DNA of 7,551 bases from Planctomycetota bacterium (GTDB lineage Bacteria; Planctomycetota; SZUA-567; H5-PLA8; CALKMO01): positions 1-7,551 of the forward strand of contig JAOACM010000207.1 in NCBI GenBank assembly GCA_026417845.1. Direction: 5' to 3'. A program made the position numbers and the translations under genes. The notes under the pieces were generated by a model. It saw only the letters and a list, made by a program, of their open reading frames with translations, was not told where the DNA came from and made no database searches. Below are positions 1 through 4,847 of the stretch, in pieces; the first letter of the stretch is position 1, and every line of letters starts with the position of its first letter.

Positions 1-2
1 GC

Positions 3-257
3 CCTAATGAAGTGTTGAAGGGCGTGTCGTTGGATATTTATAAGGGCGAAGTGGTGGTGATTATCGGCCCTAGTGGCACGGGAAAGAGCACGCTCCTGCG
101 TTGTGTCAATCTGCTCACCTACCCGGATCAGGGCGAGGTTTGGGTGGACGGGCAGGAGGGGAAGAATATATGTTTCCACTTCAGTATCCCCGTCCGCGCG
201 CCGGAGGATAACAAGACAGAAGGGCAGGCAGTTGCGGGGCCCCGCCATGGAGGATAG
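3..257 (+). pseudogene. Truncated amino-acid ABC transporter ATP-binding protein (GlnQ-like), 5' part outside the window
   Basis: The reading frame is open from the window edge and reads PNEVLKGVSLDIYKGEVV, followed by a Walker A loop GPSGTGKST and then LLRCVNLL and GEVWVDGQ. This is the classic beginning of the nucleotide-binding domain of polar amino-acid importers (GlnQ/HisP family), which hydrolyse ATP at the inner membrane to drive uptake. Homology stops near position 155. The next 33 codons, to the TGA at 255-257, look random, and the Q-loop, signature motif and Walker B are absent. The other two forward frames after position 155 do not resume ABC sequence either, so one frameshift does not explain the loss. 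Codons here (CCT, AAT, ATT, TAT) are more A+T-rich than in neighbouring genes. It is either a decayed gene end, a recombination junction or an assembly join. The family call is firm; its status as a pseudogene is inference. Confidence 0.75.
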
Positions 258-387
258 CCGGCGGCGCATCCGTATCGGCGCCTGGAGGGTTCCGTCGGCC
301 TGGCCGGTCGCAGGCCGCGTTTGTTGGAGAGGATATATATGAGATCTGTCCGGTCCGAACGGCTCAGGGACGCCGGCTCCGGAGGCA
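158..387. other. Stretch without a recognised gene between the ABC fragment and the response regulator
   Basis: No frame here gives a recognisable protein. Two very short ORFs have good ribosome-binding sites. An ATG at 170 follows AGGAGGGG (154-161) by 8 nt and encodes 13 codons to a TAA at 209-211. An ATG at 339 follows GGAGAGG (326-332) by 6 nt and encodes 37 codons to a TGA at 450-452, overlapping the response regulator start in another frame. The two sites resemble each other (purine-rich Shine-Dalgarno, then ATATATG). They could be leader peptides, but their sequences are Arg/Gly/Pro-rich and not convincing as proteins. I see no clear promoter or terminator. Confidence 0.4.
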
Positions 388-1071
388 ATGCCGGAGGGAG
401 AGAGAACTCCGGCCGGAGGAGGACGCAGGCCGTTGCGGGCGCTGGCGCTTGATGACGATCCGGCCGTAGCGAAGCTGATAGCCGAAGCCCTGCGGGCATC
501 CGGCTGGACGGTCGAGGCGTTCAGCGACCCTGCCATGGCTGTGCGACGTCTGGCGGAGTCGGAGTTCGACCTCGTCGTATCGGACCTCGCGATGACCGAT
601 GTATCCGGCATGGACGTGCTCGCGGCGGCGAAACGGGAGTCCCCCTCCGTCAAGGTTATCCTCGTTTCCGGGTTCGGCACGATGGACCTCGCTGTGGAGG
701 CCATGAAACGCGGCGCGTCCGACTTCGTCTCCAAGCCGTTCACGATCAGCGAGATAAGGGAAAAGGTGGCGGCGGTGTGCGGGCGGAGTGCGGCGTCGGA
801 AGTCGGAGGCAGGATCGGAAGCGGAAGCGGAACCGGCAGCGGCATCGCCGCATCGCCGGCCGCAAGCCGGGCACCCGGAGGCGGTCCGGCGGTACGAAGC
901 CTGCGCGAGGTGGAGAAGGCGGCGATACTGGAGGCCCTCGATCGGGATGGTTGGAACATCGCCGCGGCGGCGCGGGACCTTGGCATCAGCCGCTCCGCCC
1001 TGTACGACAAGATGGCCCGTCACGGGATACGACCGCCCGGAAGATCAGGCCGACCCGGATCCGGGCGGTGA
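388..1071 (+). CDS. Response regulator with receiver and Fis-type HTH domains (RegA/PrrA-like layout)
   Basis: The protein has 227 residues. Residues 17-130 are a receiver domain with the acidic pocket D22-D24, phospho-acceptor D66 (VVSDLAMTD), switch residue S94 (ILVSG) and conserved K116 (SKPF). A Gly/Ser/Ala-rich linker spans about 132-168. Residues 173-214 are a Fis-type helix-turn-helix (EVEKAAILEAL, NIAAAARDLGISRSALYDKM). This matches NtrC-class regulators without the AAA+ sigma54-activating domain, as in RegA/PrrA/ActR, so it probably binds DNA and acts with ordinary polymerase. No sensor kinase is visible. The start is uncertain: ATG 388 has GGAGG only 2 nt upstream, while TTG 433 lies 10 nt after GGAGGAGG (415-422) and would begin just before the receiver domain. 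Its target genes are unknown. Confidence 0.88.
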   Translation: MPEGERTPAGGGRRPLRALALDDDPAVAKLIAEALRASGWTVEAFSDPAMAVRRLAESEFDLVVSDLAMTDVSGMDVLAAAKRESPSVKVILVSGFGTMDLAVEAMKRGASDFVSKPFTISEIREKVAAVCGRSAASEVGGRIGSGSGTGSGIAASPAASRAPGGGPAVRSLREVEKAAILEALDRDGWNIAAAARDLGISRSALYDKMARHGIRPPGRSGRPGSGR

Positions 1072-1123
1072 GCCGAAGCGCGCCGCAGCCCGTTGGTGCG
1101 CCGGAGGAGGCTGTCGCGACCGA

Positions 1124-1199
1124 TGGTGGGCGATGCTGGGATCGAACCAGCGGCCTCCTGCTTGTAAGGCAGGCGCTCTAGCCACTGAGCTAATCGCCC
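1124..1199 (-). tRNA. tRNA-Val, anticodon UAC
   Basis: On the minus strand a complete cloverleaf can be drawn. The 7-bp acceptor stem pairs GGGCGAT with ATCGCCC. The D arm is GCTC/GAGC and the anticodon stem is CCTGC/GCAGG, with loop CTTACAA and anticodon TAC. The variable loop is AGGCC, and the T arm is GCTGG/CCAGC with loop TTCGATC. The discriminator is A and the CCA tail is encoded (1124-1126). Total length is 76 nt. It closely resembles other bacterial tRNA-Val(UAC) genes and reads GUA and related valine codons. It converges on the response regulator, whose stop lies 52 bp away. I found no duplicated tRNA 3' end nearby that would suggest an integrated element. Confidence 0.97.
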
Positions 1200-1221
1200 C
1201 CTCTTCCCTTGCCCCCCAATC

Positions 1222-1250
1222 CTTATATCCCGATACGGCCGCGCGCGCAA
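1222..1250 (-). promoter_or_regulatory. Candidate sigma70-type promoter for tRNA-Val
   Basis: On the minus strand TTGCGC (1245-1250) and TATAAG (1222-1227) are separated by exactly 17 bp. The -10 box ends about 22 bp upstream of the tRNA 5' end, so transcription would start with a short leader. Both hexamers are close to, but not identical with, TTGACA and TATAAT. The spacing and position make the call reasonable. Confidence 0.5.
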
Positions 1251-1471
1251 CCGCTCCGCGTCTTCCCCCCCGTATCAGGGGCGCATCGCCGTAAACGCGA
1301 AGCTTGGGATCGGTCCGCGGGGGGTGTGTCCGGGCGCATATCCAGTCCGCACCCTTCGAACCGGACGGACGAAGGCGGATCGGGCATCCAGCATACATTC
1401 CGGGCTCCGCATTTACGGTCATGCATCCTGGTCCCTGGATGCGCGTACGGCGCTTCAGGTCGGGCGCTGCC
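1251..1471. other. Intergenic region between the divergent tRNA and small exported-protein genes
   Basis: No convincing gene is seen. An inverted repeat GCATCC/GGATGC with an 8-base spacer lies at about 1423-1442. One half of a 16-nt near-repeat (1409-1424) lies here, and the other half is inside the next gene. The frame of the next gene is open back to 1304, but those codons give no recognisable protein. The promoter of the downstream genes should lie in this stretch, but I cannot place one with confidence. Confidence 0.3.
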
Positions 1472-1544
1472 ATGATCTCTCCGCGCGCGAGGAAAGTATG
1501 GATGCTGGCAGGAATGCTGGCGCTCCAGGCATTTACGGCCATGC
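1409..1544 (+). repeat. 16-nt near-identical direct repeat, copies 120 bp apart
   Basis: GCATTTACGGTCATGC (1409-1424) and GCATTTACGGCCATGC (1529-1544) differ at one base, and both are preceded by GCTCC a few bases upstream. The 120-bp offset is a multiple of three, so the copies lie in the same frame and read AFTVMHP and AFTAMRP. The second copy falls at the end of the signal-peptide core of the small exported protein. It may be a decayed partial duplication or chance. Confidence 0.3.
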
Positions 1545-1757
1545 GCCCCGCCGCGGCGTCCGGCGGCGCCTAAGGTTGCGTCGGATACGAGCAGCCGCTA
1601 CGATTATCCTGTGGGGGAGGGGGGGAGAGGCGAGGCCCGGCCGTTTCCAACCGCGACGGATGCCGCGCCCGGCCGGAGCCTGCCTGTTTCGGCGACGAAC
1701 GATCCCGACGCGCGGCGCCGATACTTGCAGCAATGGGGACTTGGGAGGCGGTCGTGA
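1472..1757 (+). pseudogene. Small exported protein of unknown function, apparently frameshifted
   Basis: From ATG 1472 the first frame encodes 33 residues that look like a signal peptide. The n-region is MISPRARK, followed by hydrophobic VWMLAGMLALQAFTAM and a c-region RPAAASGGA. It ends at a TAA (1571-1573). In the +1 frame coding-like sequence continues without a break as APKVASDTSSRYDYPV and ends in YLQQWGLGRRS at the TGA 1755-1757. That stop overlaps the GTG start of the HAD gene, as is usual within operons. Joined, the product would be about 94 residues. A lost base in the GGC-rich run at about 1554-1572 would explain the break. It may be a sequencing error, a true pseudogene or, less likely, recoding. 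ATG 1502, 5 nt after GAGGAAAG, is an alternative start but loses the basic n-region. I recognise no family for the mature part. Confidence 0.5.
1743..1748 (+). promoter_or_regulatory. Ribosome-binding site that sets the HAD hydrolase start
   Basis: GGGAGG lies 5 nt before GTG 1754, while ATG 1733 has no comparable site. Together with the GTGA overlap with the upstream stop, this favours GTG 1754 as the start and translation coupled to the small upstream gene. Confidence 0.6.
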
Positions 1758-2524
1758 TTTCGTTCCCCGGAGCCTTCAGTATTGACGCCTACGATACGCT
1801 GTTCGACCTGAGCGGCCGGTTGGTGCCGGCCTTCGCGGATTTTTTCGCGCGGATGGGGGTGTCCGCCGACCCGGCGAGGGTGGTTGCCGCATGGCTCGGG
1901 GCTGGTCAGCGCGCCTTCATACGGCGCTACGAACAATCCGCGGACGCTCCGTTCCGGAGCGTGAGGGAGCTGAACGTCGAGTGCTTCGAGGAGGCGTTCC
2001 GCACCGGGGGGATACGCGTGGATGTGGAAGCCGCTGCGGATATGGCCGACGAATGCCTCCGTGGCGTCGAGCCGTTCCCGGACGCCCACGATACCGTCAG
2101 GGTGCTGGCGCGCCTGGCGCCGGTGGCGCTGCTGTCTGATATAGACGAACACCAGATCGGGCCGGTGCTGATGCGTCACCCGATGCCTTTCAGTTACGTG
2201 ATACTGTCGGAACGGGAAAGAGCTTACAAGATCAGTCCGGACGGCCGGCTCTTTCGGATCGCGGCGGAACGGCTCGGCGTTCCCATAGAAAACCTGATCC
2301 ATATCGGAGATTCGCTGCAGGACGTCATAGGCGGCAGGCGCGCCGGTGTCCGCGTAGTGTGGGTCAACAGACGGGGTATTCAATGGCCCAGGCCCGACCA
2401 TCCGCCTCATGCGGAAGTGTCGAGCTTGCGCGAACTGATTGCCAGGCTGGATGAAATCCTGTCTCTGCCGGCGATCCGGGCGGGAGGCAGTGCGGAGGGC
2501 AGGACGCCCGAAGGCCGGCTGTAG
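1754..2524 (+). CDS. HAD superfamily hydrolase (haloacid dehalogenase/phosphatase-like)
   Basis: Counted from GTG 1754, the protein has 256 residues. Motif I is IDAYDTLFD with the nucleophile D11. A cap-like helical insert follows (about 20-105). Motif II is LLSDID with S128, motif III is YKIS with K159, and motif IV is IHIGDSLQDV with D186 and D190. The order and spacing fit soluble cytoplasmic HAD hydrolases with a helical cap (subfamily I), which cleave phosphoester or carbon-halogen bonds through an aspartyl intermediate. Motif I has Tyr at the second acidic position, as in 2-haloacid dehalogenases (DAYGTL), rather than the DxD of most phosphatases, so the substrate is open. Asp14 stands where Gly is usual in that motif. 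The C-terminal 20 residues are low-complexity. ATG 1733 would add 7 residues but lacks a ribosome-binding site. Confidence 0.88.
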   Translation: MISFPGAFSIDAYDTLFDLSGRLVPAFADFFARMGVSADPARVVAAWLGAGQRAFIRRYEQSADAPFRSVRELNVECFEEAFRTGGIRVDVEAAADMADECLRGVEPFPDAHDTVRVLARLAPVALLSDIDEHQIGPVLMRHPMPFSYVILSERERAYKISPDGRLFRIAAERLGVPIENLIHIGDSLQDVIGGRRAGVRVVWVNRRGIQWPRPDHPPHAEVSSLRELIARLDEILSLPAIRAGGSAEGRTPEGRL

Positions 2525-2841
2525 TCGTTCCTTGTCGGACGGTTCAGCGGGAGGTTCGCGCCGTCCTGCCCACCGCGGGGCGGGAGTATCGCTGCCGCCA
2601 GCGACCGGCCCTCTCATTCCGGGCGGAGGGCTGGGTGAGGAGCTATGAACGATCGCGGCCGGCGGAGGCGACAGGCTGCCGTTCGCGCTGCCGCAGGGAG
2701 CTCCGCGGGCGATCCCGGGCGAAGAGATCGCTCGGGGGATGCAACGGGCATATGTACGGAGGGGGAAGGGGAGCACGGAGGCGGCGACCATCCCGCCGGC
2801 GACAGGAACCGGACCGCCGGGCGAGGGATGATGGAGGGGAA
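2525..2841. other. 317-bp gap between HAD hydrolase and thioesterase; possible decayed small gene
   Basis: No gene is recognised. One forward frame stays open from the HAD stop to a TGA at 2829-2831, interrupted only by a TGA at 2646-2648. After that interruption it reads plausibly as protein (TIAAGGGDRLPFALPQ, later IARGMQRAYVRRGKG) and has many G/C third positions. It would end 10 bp before the thioesterase start. The only ATG in this frame is at 2739. A separate ATG at 2645, in another frame, has a good GAGGAG site 3 nt upstream but yields an Arg-rich, unlikely product. A frameshift near 2645-2649 could join the two, but the evidence is thin. Confidence 0.3.
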
Positions 2842-3270
2842 ATGGCGACAGCGAGCGACTCTTCTTGCGAGACGAAGTATCATGAGACCGAGGCGCGCGT
2901 CAGGTACGCGGAAACGGACCGGATGGGGTTCGCATACTATGCGCATTTTTTCGTGTGGTTCGAGGTCGGTAGGACGGCGTTCCTGAGGGATCGGGGGTAT
3001 CCGTACACGCGGTTCGAAGAAGAAGGCTATCGCCTGCCTGTCGTCGAGGCCGGCGCGAGATACCACGCCCCGGCCCGCTATGACGACGTCCTTAAGATCC
3101 AGACGCGAGTGGCTGAGGTCCGGATATCGCGGATACGGTTTGAGAACAGGGTTCTACGGGCCTCCGACGGGAAGCTCCTGGCGGAGGGCGAGGTGACGCT
3201 GGCCTGCGTGGATGCATCGGGCAGGCCGGCGCGCATCCCGGAGGGGATCCGGAGGCTCCTGCTTGGTTGA
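2842..3270 (+). CDS. Acyl-CoA thioesterase, YbgC/FadM-like (4HBT hot-dog fold)
   Basis: The product has 142 residues, typical of single hot-dog thioesterases. The family signature is clear in RVRYAETDRMGFAYYAHFFVWFEVGRT (residues 19-45). D26 sits at the catalytic Asp position, and G29, Y33, H35, F40 and E41 follow the conserved spacing. The rest (GARYHAPARYDDVLKIQT, then RFENRVLRASDGKLLAEGEV) matches the strands that line the acyl pocket. Family members hydrolyse short- to long-chain acyl-CoA in the cytoplasm; in some bacteria ybgC sits with tol-pal genes, which are not seen here. I chose ATG 2842 because GGAGGGGA (2833-2840) precedes it and the signature starts soon after. The same frame is open back to 2635, but that extension is Arg-rich non-homologous sequence. 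The substrate cannot be deduced. Confidence 0.9.
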   Translation: MATASDSSCETKYHETEARVRYAETDRMGFAYYAHFFVWFEVGRTAFLRDRGYPYTRFEEEGYRLPVVEAGARYHAPARYDDVLKIQTRVAEVRISRIRFENRVLRASDGKLLAEGEVTLACVDASGRPARIPEGIRRLLLG

Positions 3271-3308
3271 GTTTTCCTTGGCCGGCCACAGGCAGAATCC
3301 CGGAGAAG

Positions 3309-3441
3309 GTAGTTGTTTGCCGTACCCATATGTTGGGGTACAGTGGAGCGGAGCGGACCCATTTGTAGTAGCGCCATTGTTATCCCATTCGGGTGCACCA
3401 CTACAAATAGCAGCCGCCACCTGAACGCGGCAAACGATTAC
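3309..3441 (+). mobile_element. MITE-like element, copy A (133 bp), left of lpxK
   Basis: The ends are 14-bp inverted repeats, GTAGTTGTTTGCCG (3309-3322) and CGGCAAACGATTAC (3428-3441), matching at 12 of 14 positions. Inside is a second inverted repeat, ATTTGTAGT (3361-3369) with ACTACAAAT (3400-3408). The whole element aligns end to end with the reverse complement of the copy at 4664-4795. The outer 30-40 bases at each end are nearly identical and the middle about 50 are more diverged. Flanking octamers CGGAGAAG (3301-3308) and CGGAGGTA (3442-3449) share their first five bases, suggesting an eroded target duplication. It carries no ORF of its own, so movement would need a transposase supplied elsewhere. 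It separates the thioesterase from lpxK. Confidence 0.8.
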
Positions 3442-3448
3442 CGGAGGT

Positions 3449-4660
3449 ATGGTTGCGCCTCCCGCCGGCAGGACCGGTTGCTCGGAGGCGGAAGCGCCGG
3501 GCGGAGCGGATCGCATGGCCATGGGCTTGCGTGGGGCCTTCCGATCAAGGCTGGTCGGCGTGATGTCGGGCGAGCGGCGGGGTACGGCAGCCGCCGCGAT
3601 CCGCGGCGCGCTTTCGATCGCGTCGGTCGGCTTCCGTCTCGCCTATGGCCTGCGGCGCTTGGCCTACTCGATGGGGGTGGTCCACGCGGAGACGGTGGCG
3701 GCGCCAGTCGTATCTGTCGGCAATATTACCGCCGGCGGCACCGGGAAGACGCCGTTCGTCATATGGCTGGCGACCAGGCTGGCCGGCGAAGGCAGGCGCG
3801 TGGCGGTGCTGCGGCGCGGCTACGGCGCGCCTGGTGGCGGAGAAGACGAGGAGACGGTCCTTGTGCGGAAGGCGGCGCCGGGTACGCTGGTCCGTGTCGG
3901 CGCGGACCGCGTCCGGTGCGCCGCGGAGGCCGTCCGCGAGGGCGCCGACTGCCTGATCTTGGATGACGGATTCCAGCACTGGCGCCTTGCCCGGGACCTC
4001 GACGCGGTTCTCGTGGACGCCACGTGCCCCTTCGGCTTCGGCCACATGCTGCCCCGGGGCCTGCTGCGCGAGCCGCCCGAGGCGCTTTCGCGCGCCGGCG
4101 CCATCGTCCTGACCAGGGTGGACCTCGCAGACGAAGCAACTCTGCGCGCGATGAAGGAACGCATCGCGAAACTCGCGCCCAGCGCGCCAATGGCCGCCGC
4201 CCGCCACCGACCGGTCGGACTTTCGCCCGTCTGGGGCTCCAGCGCACCCCAGGCTGGCGCGCCCCCGGGACTATCCGGCAGCGGCGTCGTCGCCGTCTCG
4301 GCTATAGGAAACCCTTCGGCGTTCGCCGGGACACTGGCCTCAGCAGGCGCCAGGGTACTCTCGGAGATGAGGTTCGACGATCACCACTCGTACCGCGAGG
4401 AGGACGTAGAGGAGATCGGGCGCGAGTGCGAACGGGTCGGGGCCGACTTCGCGGTCGCCACGGAAAAGGACGCCGTGAAACTGGCTGCGCTGCCACCGTG
4501 CCACCGGCCGGTCCTGGCGCTCCGGGTCTCGATCGAATTTCTGGAGGGCGAGGAGGCGCTGCTGGGTGCGGTCCGCGCCGCGCTCGTCAGAGGGGACGCC
4601 CGGAGGGGAGACGGACATGGAGTACGGATGCCGGCGGGAGACCTGAGCGCGAAGGCGTAA
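3449..4660 (+). CDS. lpxK: Tetraacyldisaccharide 4'-kinase
   Basis: LpxK transfers the gamma-phosphate of ATP to the 4' position of tetraacyldisaccharide-1-phosphate to make lipid IVA, at the cytoplasmic face of the inner membrane. Visible motifs, in residues counted from ATG 3449, are an amphipathic N-terminal helix (about 50-77), the P-loop GNITAGGTGKT (91-101), LRRGYG (121-126), the hallmark LDDGFQHWRLARDLD (171-185), GHMLPRGLLREP (198-209), LTRVD (221-225), FDDHHSY (309-315) and ATEKDAVKL (337-345). At 403 residues it is somewhat longer than usual. ATG 3515, with GGAG 8 nt upstream, would give 381 residues and may be the true start; ATG 3449 has GGAGG only 1 nt away, within sequence flanking copy A. 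The C-terminal 20 residues are poorly conserved in character. The stop codon lies inside the target duplication of copy B. Confidence 0.95.
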   Translation: MVAPPAGRTGCSEAEAPGGADRMAMGLRGAFRSRLVGVMSGERRGTAAAAIRGALSIASVGFRLAYGLRRLAYSMGVVHAETVAAPVVSVGNITAGGTGKTPFVIWLATRLAGEGRRVAVLRRGYGAPGGGEDEETVLVRKAAPGTLVRVGADRVRCAAEAVREGADCLILDDGFQHWRLARDLDAVLVDATCPFGFGHMLPRGLLREPPEALSRAGAIVLTRVDLADEATLRAMKERIAKLAPSAPMAAARHRPVGLSPVWGSSAPQAGAPPGLSGSGVVAVSAIGNPSAFAGTLASAGARVLSEMRFDDHHSYREEDVEEIGRECERVGADFAVATEKDAVKLAALPPCHRPVLALRVSIEFLEGEEALLGAVRAALVRGDARRGDGHGVRMPAGDLSAKA

Positions 4661-4803
4661 GACGTAATTGTTTGCCGCGTTCAGGTAGCGGCTGCCATAT
4701 TGTATTGGTGCGCCGAACATGGCAACAGTGACACTGCTGCAGACAAGACCGCTCTGTCGCTGCGCCCCCAATATATGGGCACGGCAAACAATTACCGTAA
4801 GAC
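4656..4803 (+). repeat. 8-bp target-site duplication flanking element copy B
   Basis: CGTAAGAC occurs at 4656-4663 and again at 4796-4803, directly abutting the ends of copy B. It is a perfect direct repeat, and a ninth base (G) also matches but belongs to the element's terminal G on the left side. The left copy includes the lpxK stop codon TAA (4658-4660). The perfect duplication indicates insertion recent enough that neither copy has changed. Confidence 0.85.
4664..4795 (-). mobile_element. MITE-like element, copy B (132 bp), right of lpxK, inverted relative to copy A
   Basis: Perfect 14-bp terminal inverted repeats are present, GTAATTGTTTGCCG (4664-4677) and CGGCAAACAATTAC (4782-4795). 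A near-palindrome GCAACAGTGACACTGCTGC marks the centre (4722-4740), so the transcript could fold into a long imperfect hairpin. It is homologous to the element at 3309-3441 but in the opposite orientation. Termini beginning GTAA and an 8-bp target duplication are known hallmarks of the IS66 family. I infer a non-autonomous derivative of an IS66-like element; no transposase is in the window. It sits 3 bp after the lpxK stop and may act as a 3' end structure for its mRNA. Confidence 0.87.
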
Positions 4804-4847
4804 GATCGGGAATGCGTCCGGAGGCGCACAGCGCGAGGGCGCAGCCG

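Noticed and set aside
364..1023. 219-codon open frame antisense to the response regulator
   Set aside because: The plus strand carries complete receiver and HTH motifs; the antisense frame is Arg-rich and unrecognisable.
1124..1199. tRNA-Val as an integration site of a genomic island
   Set aside because: No second copy of the tRNA 3' end, no integrase and no island-type genes in the window.
1566..1575. Programmed +1 frameshift at GCC-TAA-G, as in prfB
   Set aside because: There is no Shine-Dalgarno-like stimulator at the right distance, and GCC re-pairing to CCT in the P site would be poor; a lost base is simpler.
1619..1625. G7 tract as a phase-variation switch in the exported-protein gene
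   Set aside because: The frame change needed lies upstream, before 1571; slippage at this tract would not restore the signal-peptide frame.
2646..2648. TGA as selenocysteine codon
   Set aside because: No obvious SECIS-like hairpin, no recognised selenoprotein family and no selenium gene nearby.
1604..2791. 395-codon open frame on the minus strand
   Set aside because: It lies antisense to the HAD gene, whose motifs are clear. The antisense product is rich in Arg, Pro and His and shows no domain; it is a G+C-driven shadow.
2635..2841. N-terminal extension of the thioesterase
   Set aside because: The frame is open, but the extra 69 residues are Arg-rich, and a strong ribosome site precedes the internal ATG 2842 just before the family signature.
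3545..4207. 220-codon open frame antisense to lpxK
   Set aside because: lpxK has all family motifs on the plus strand; the antisense product has no recognisable feature.
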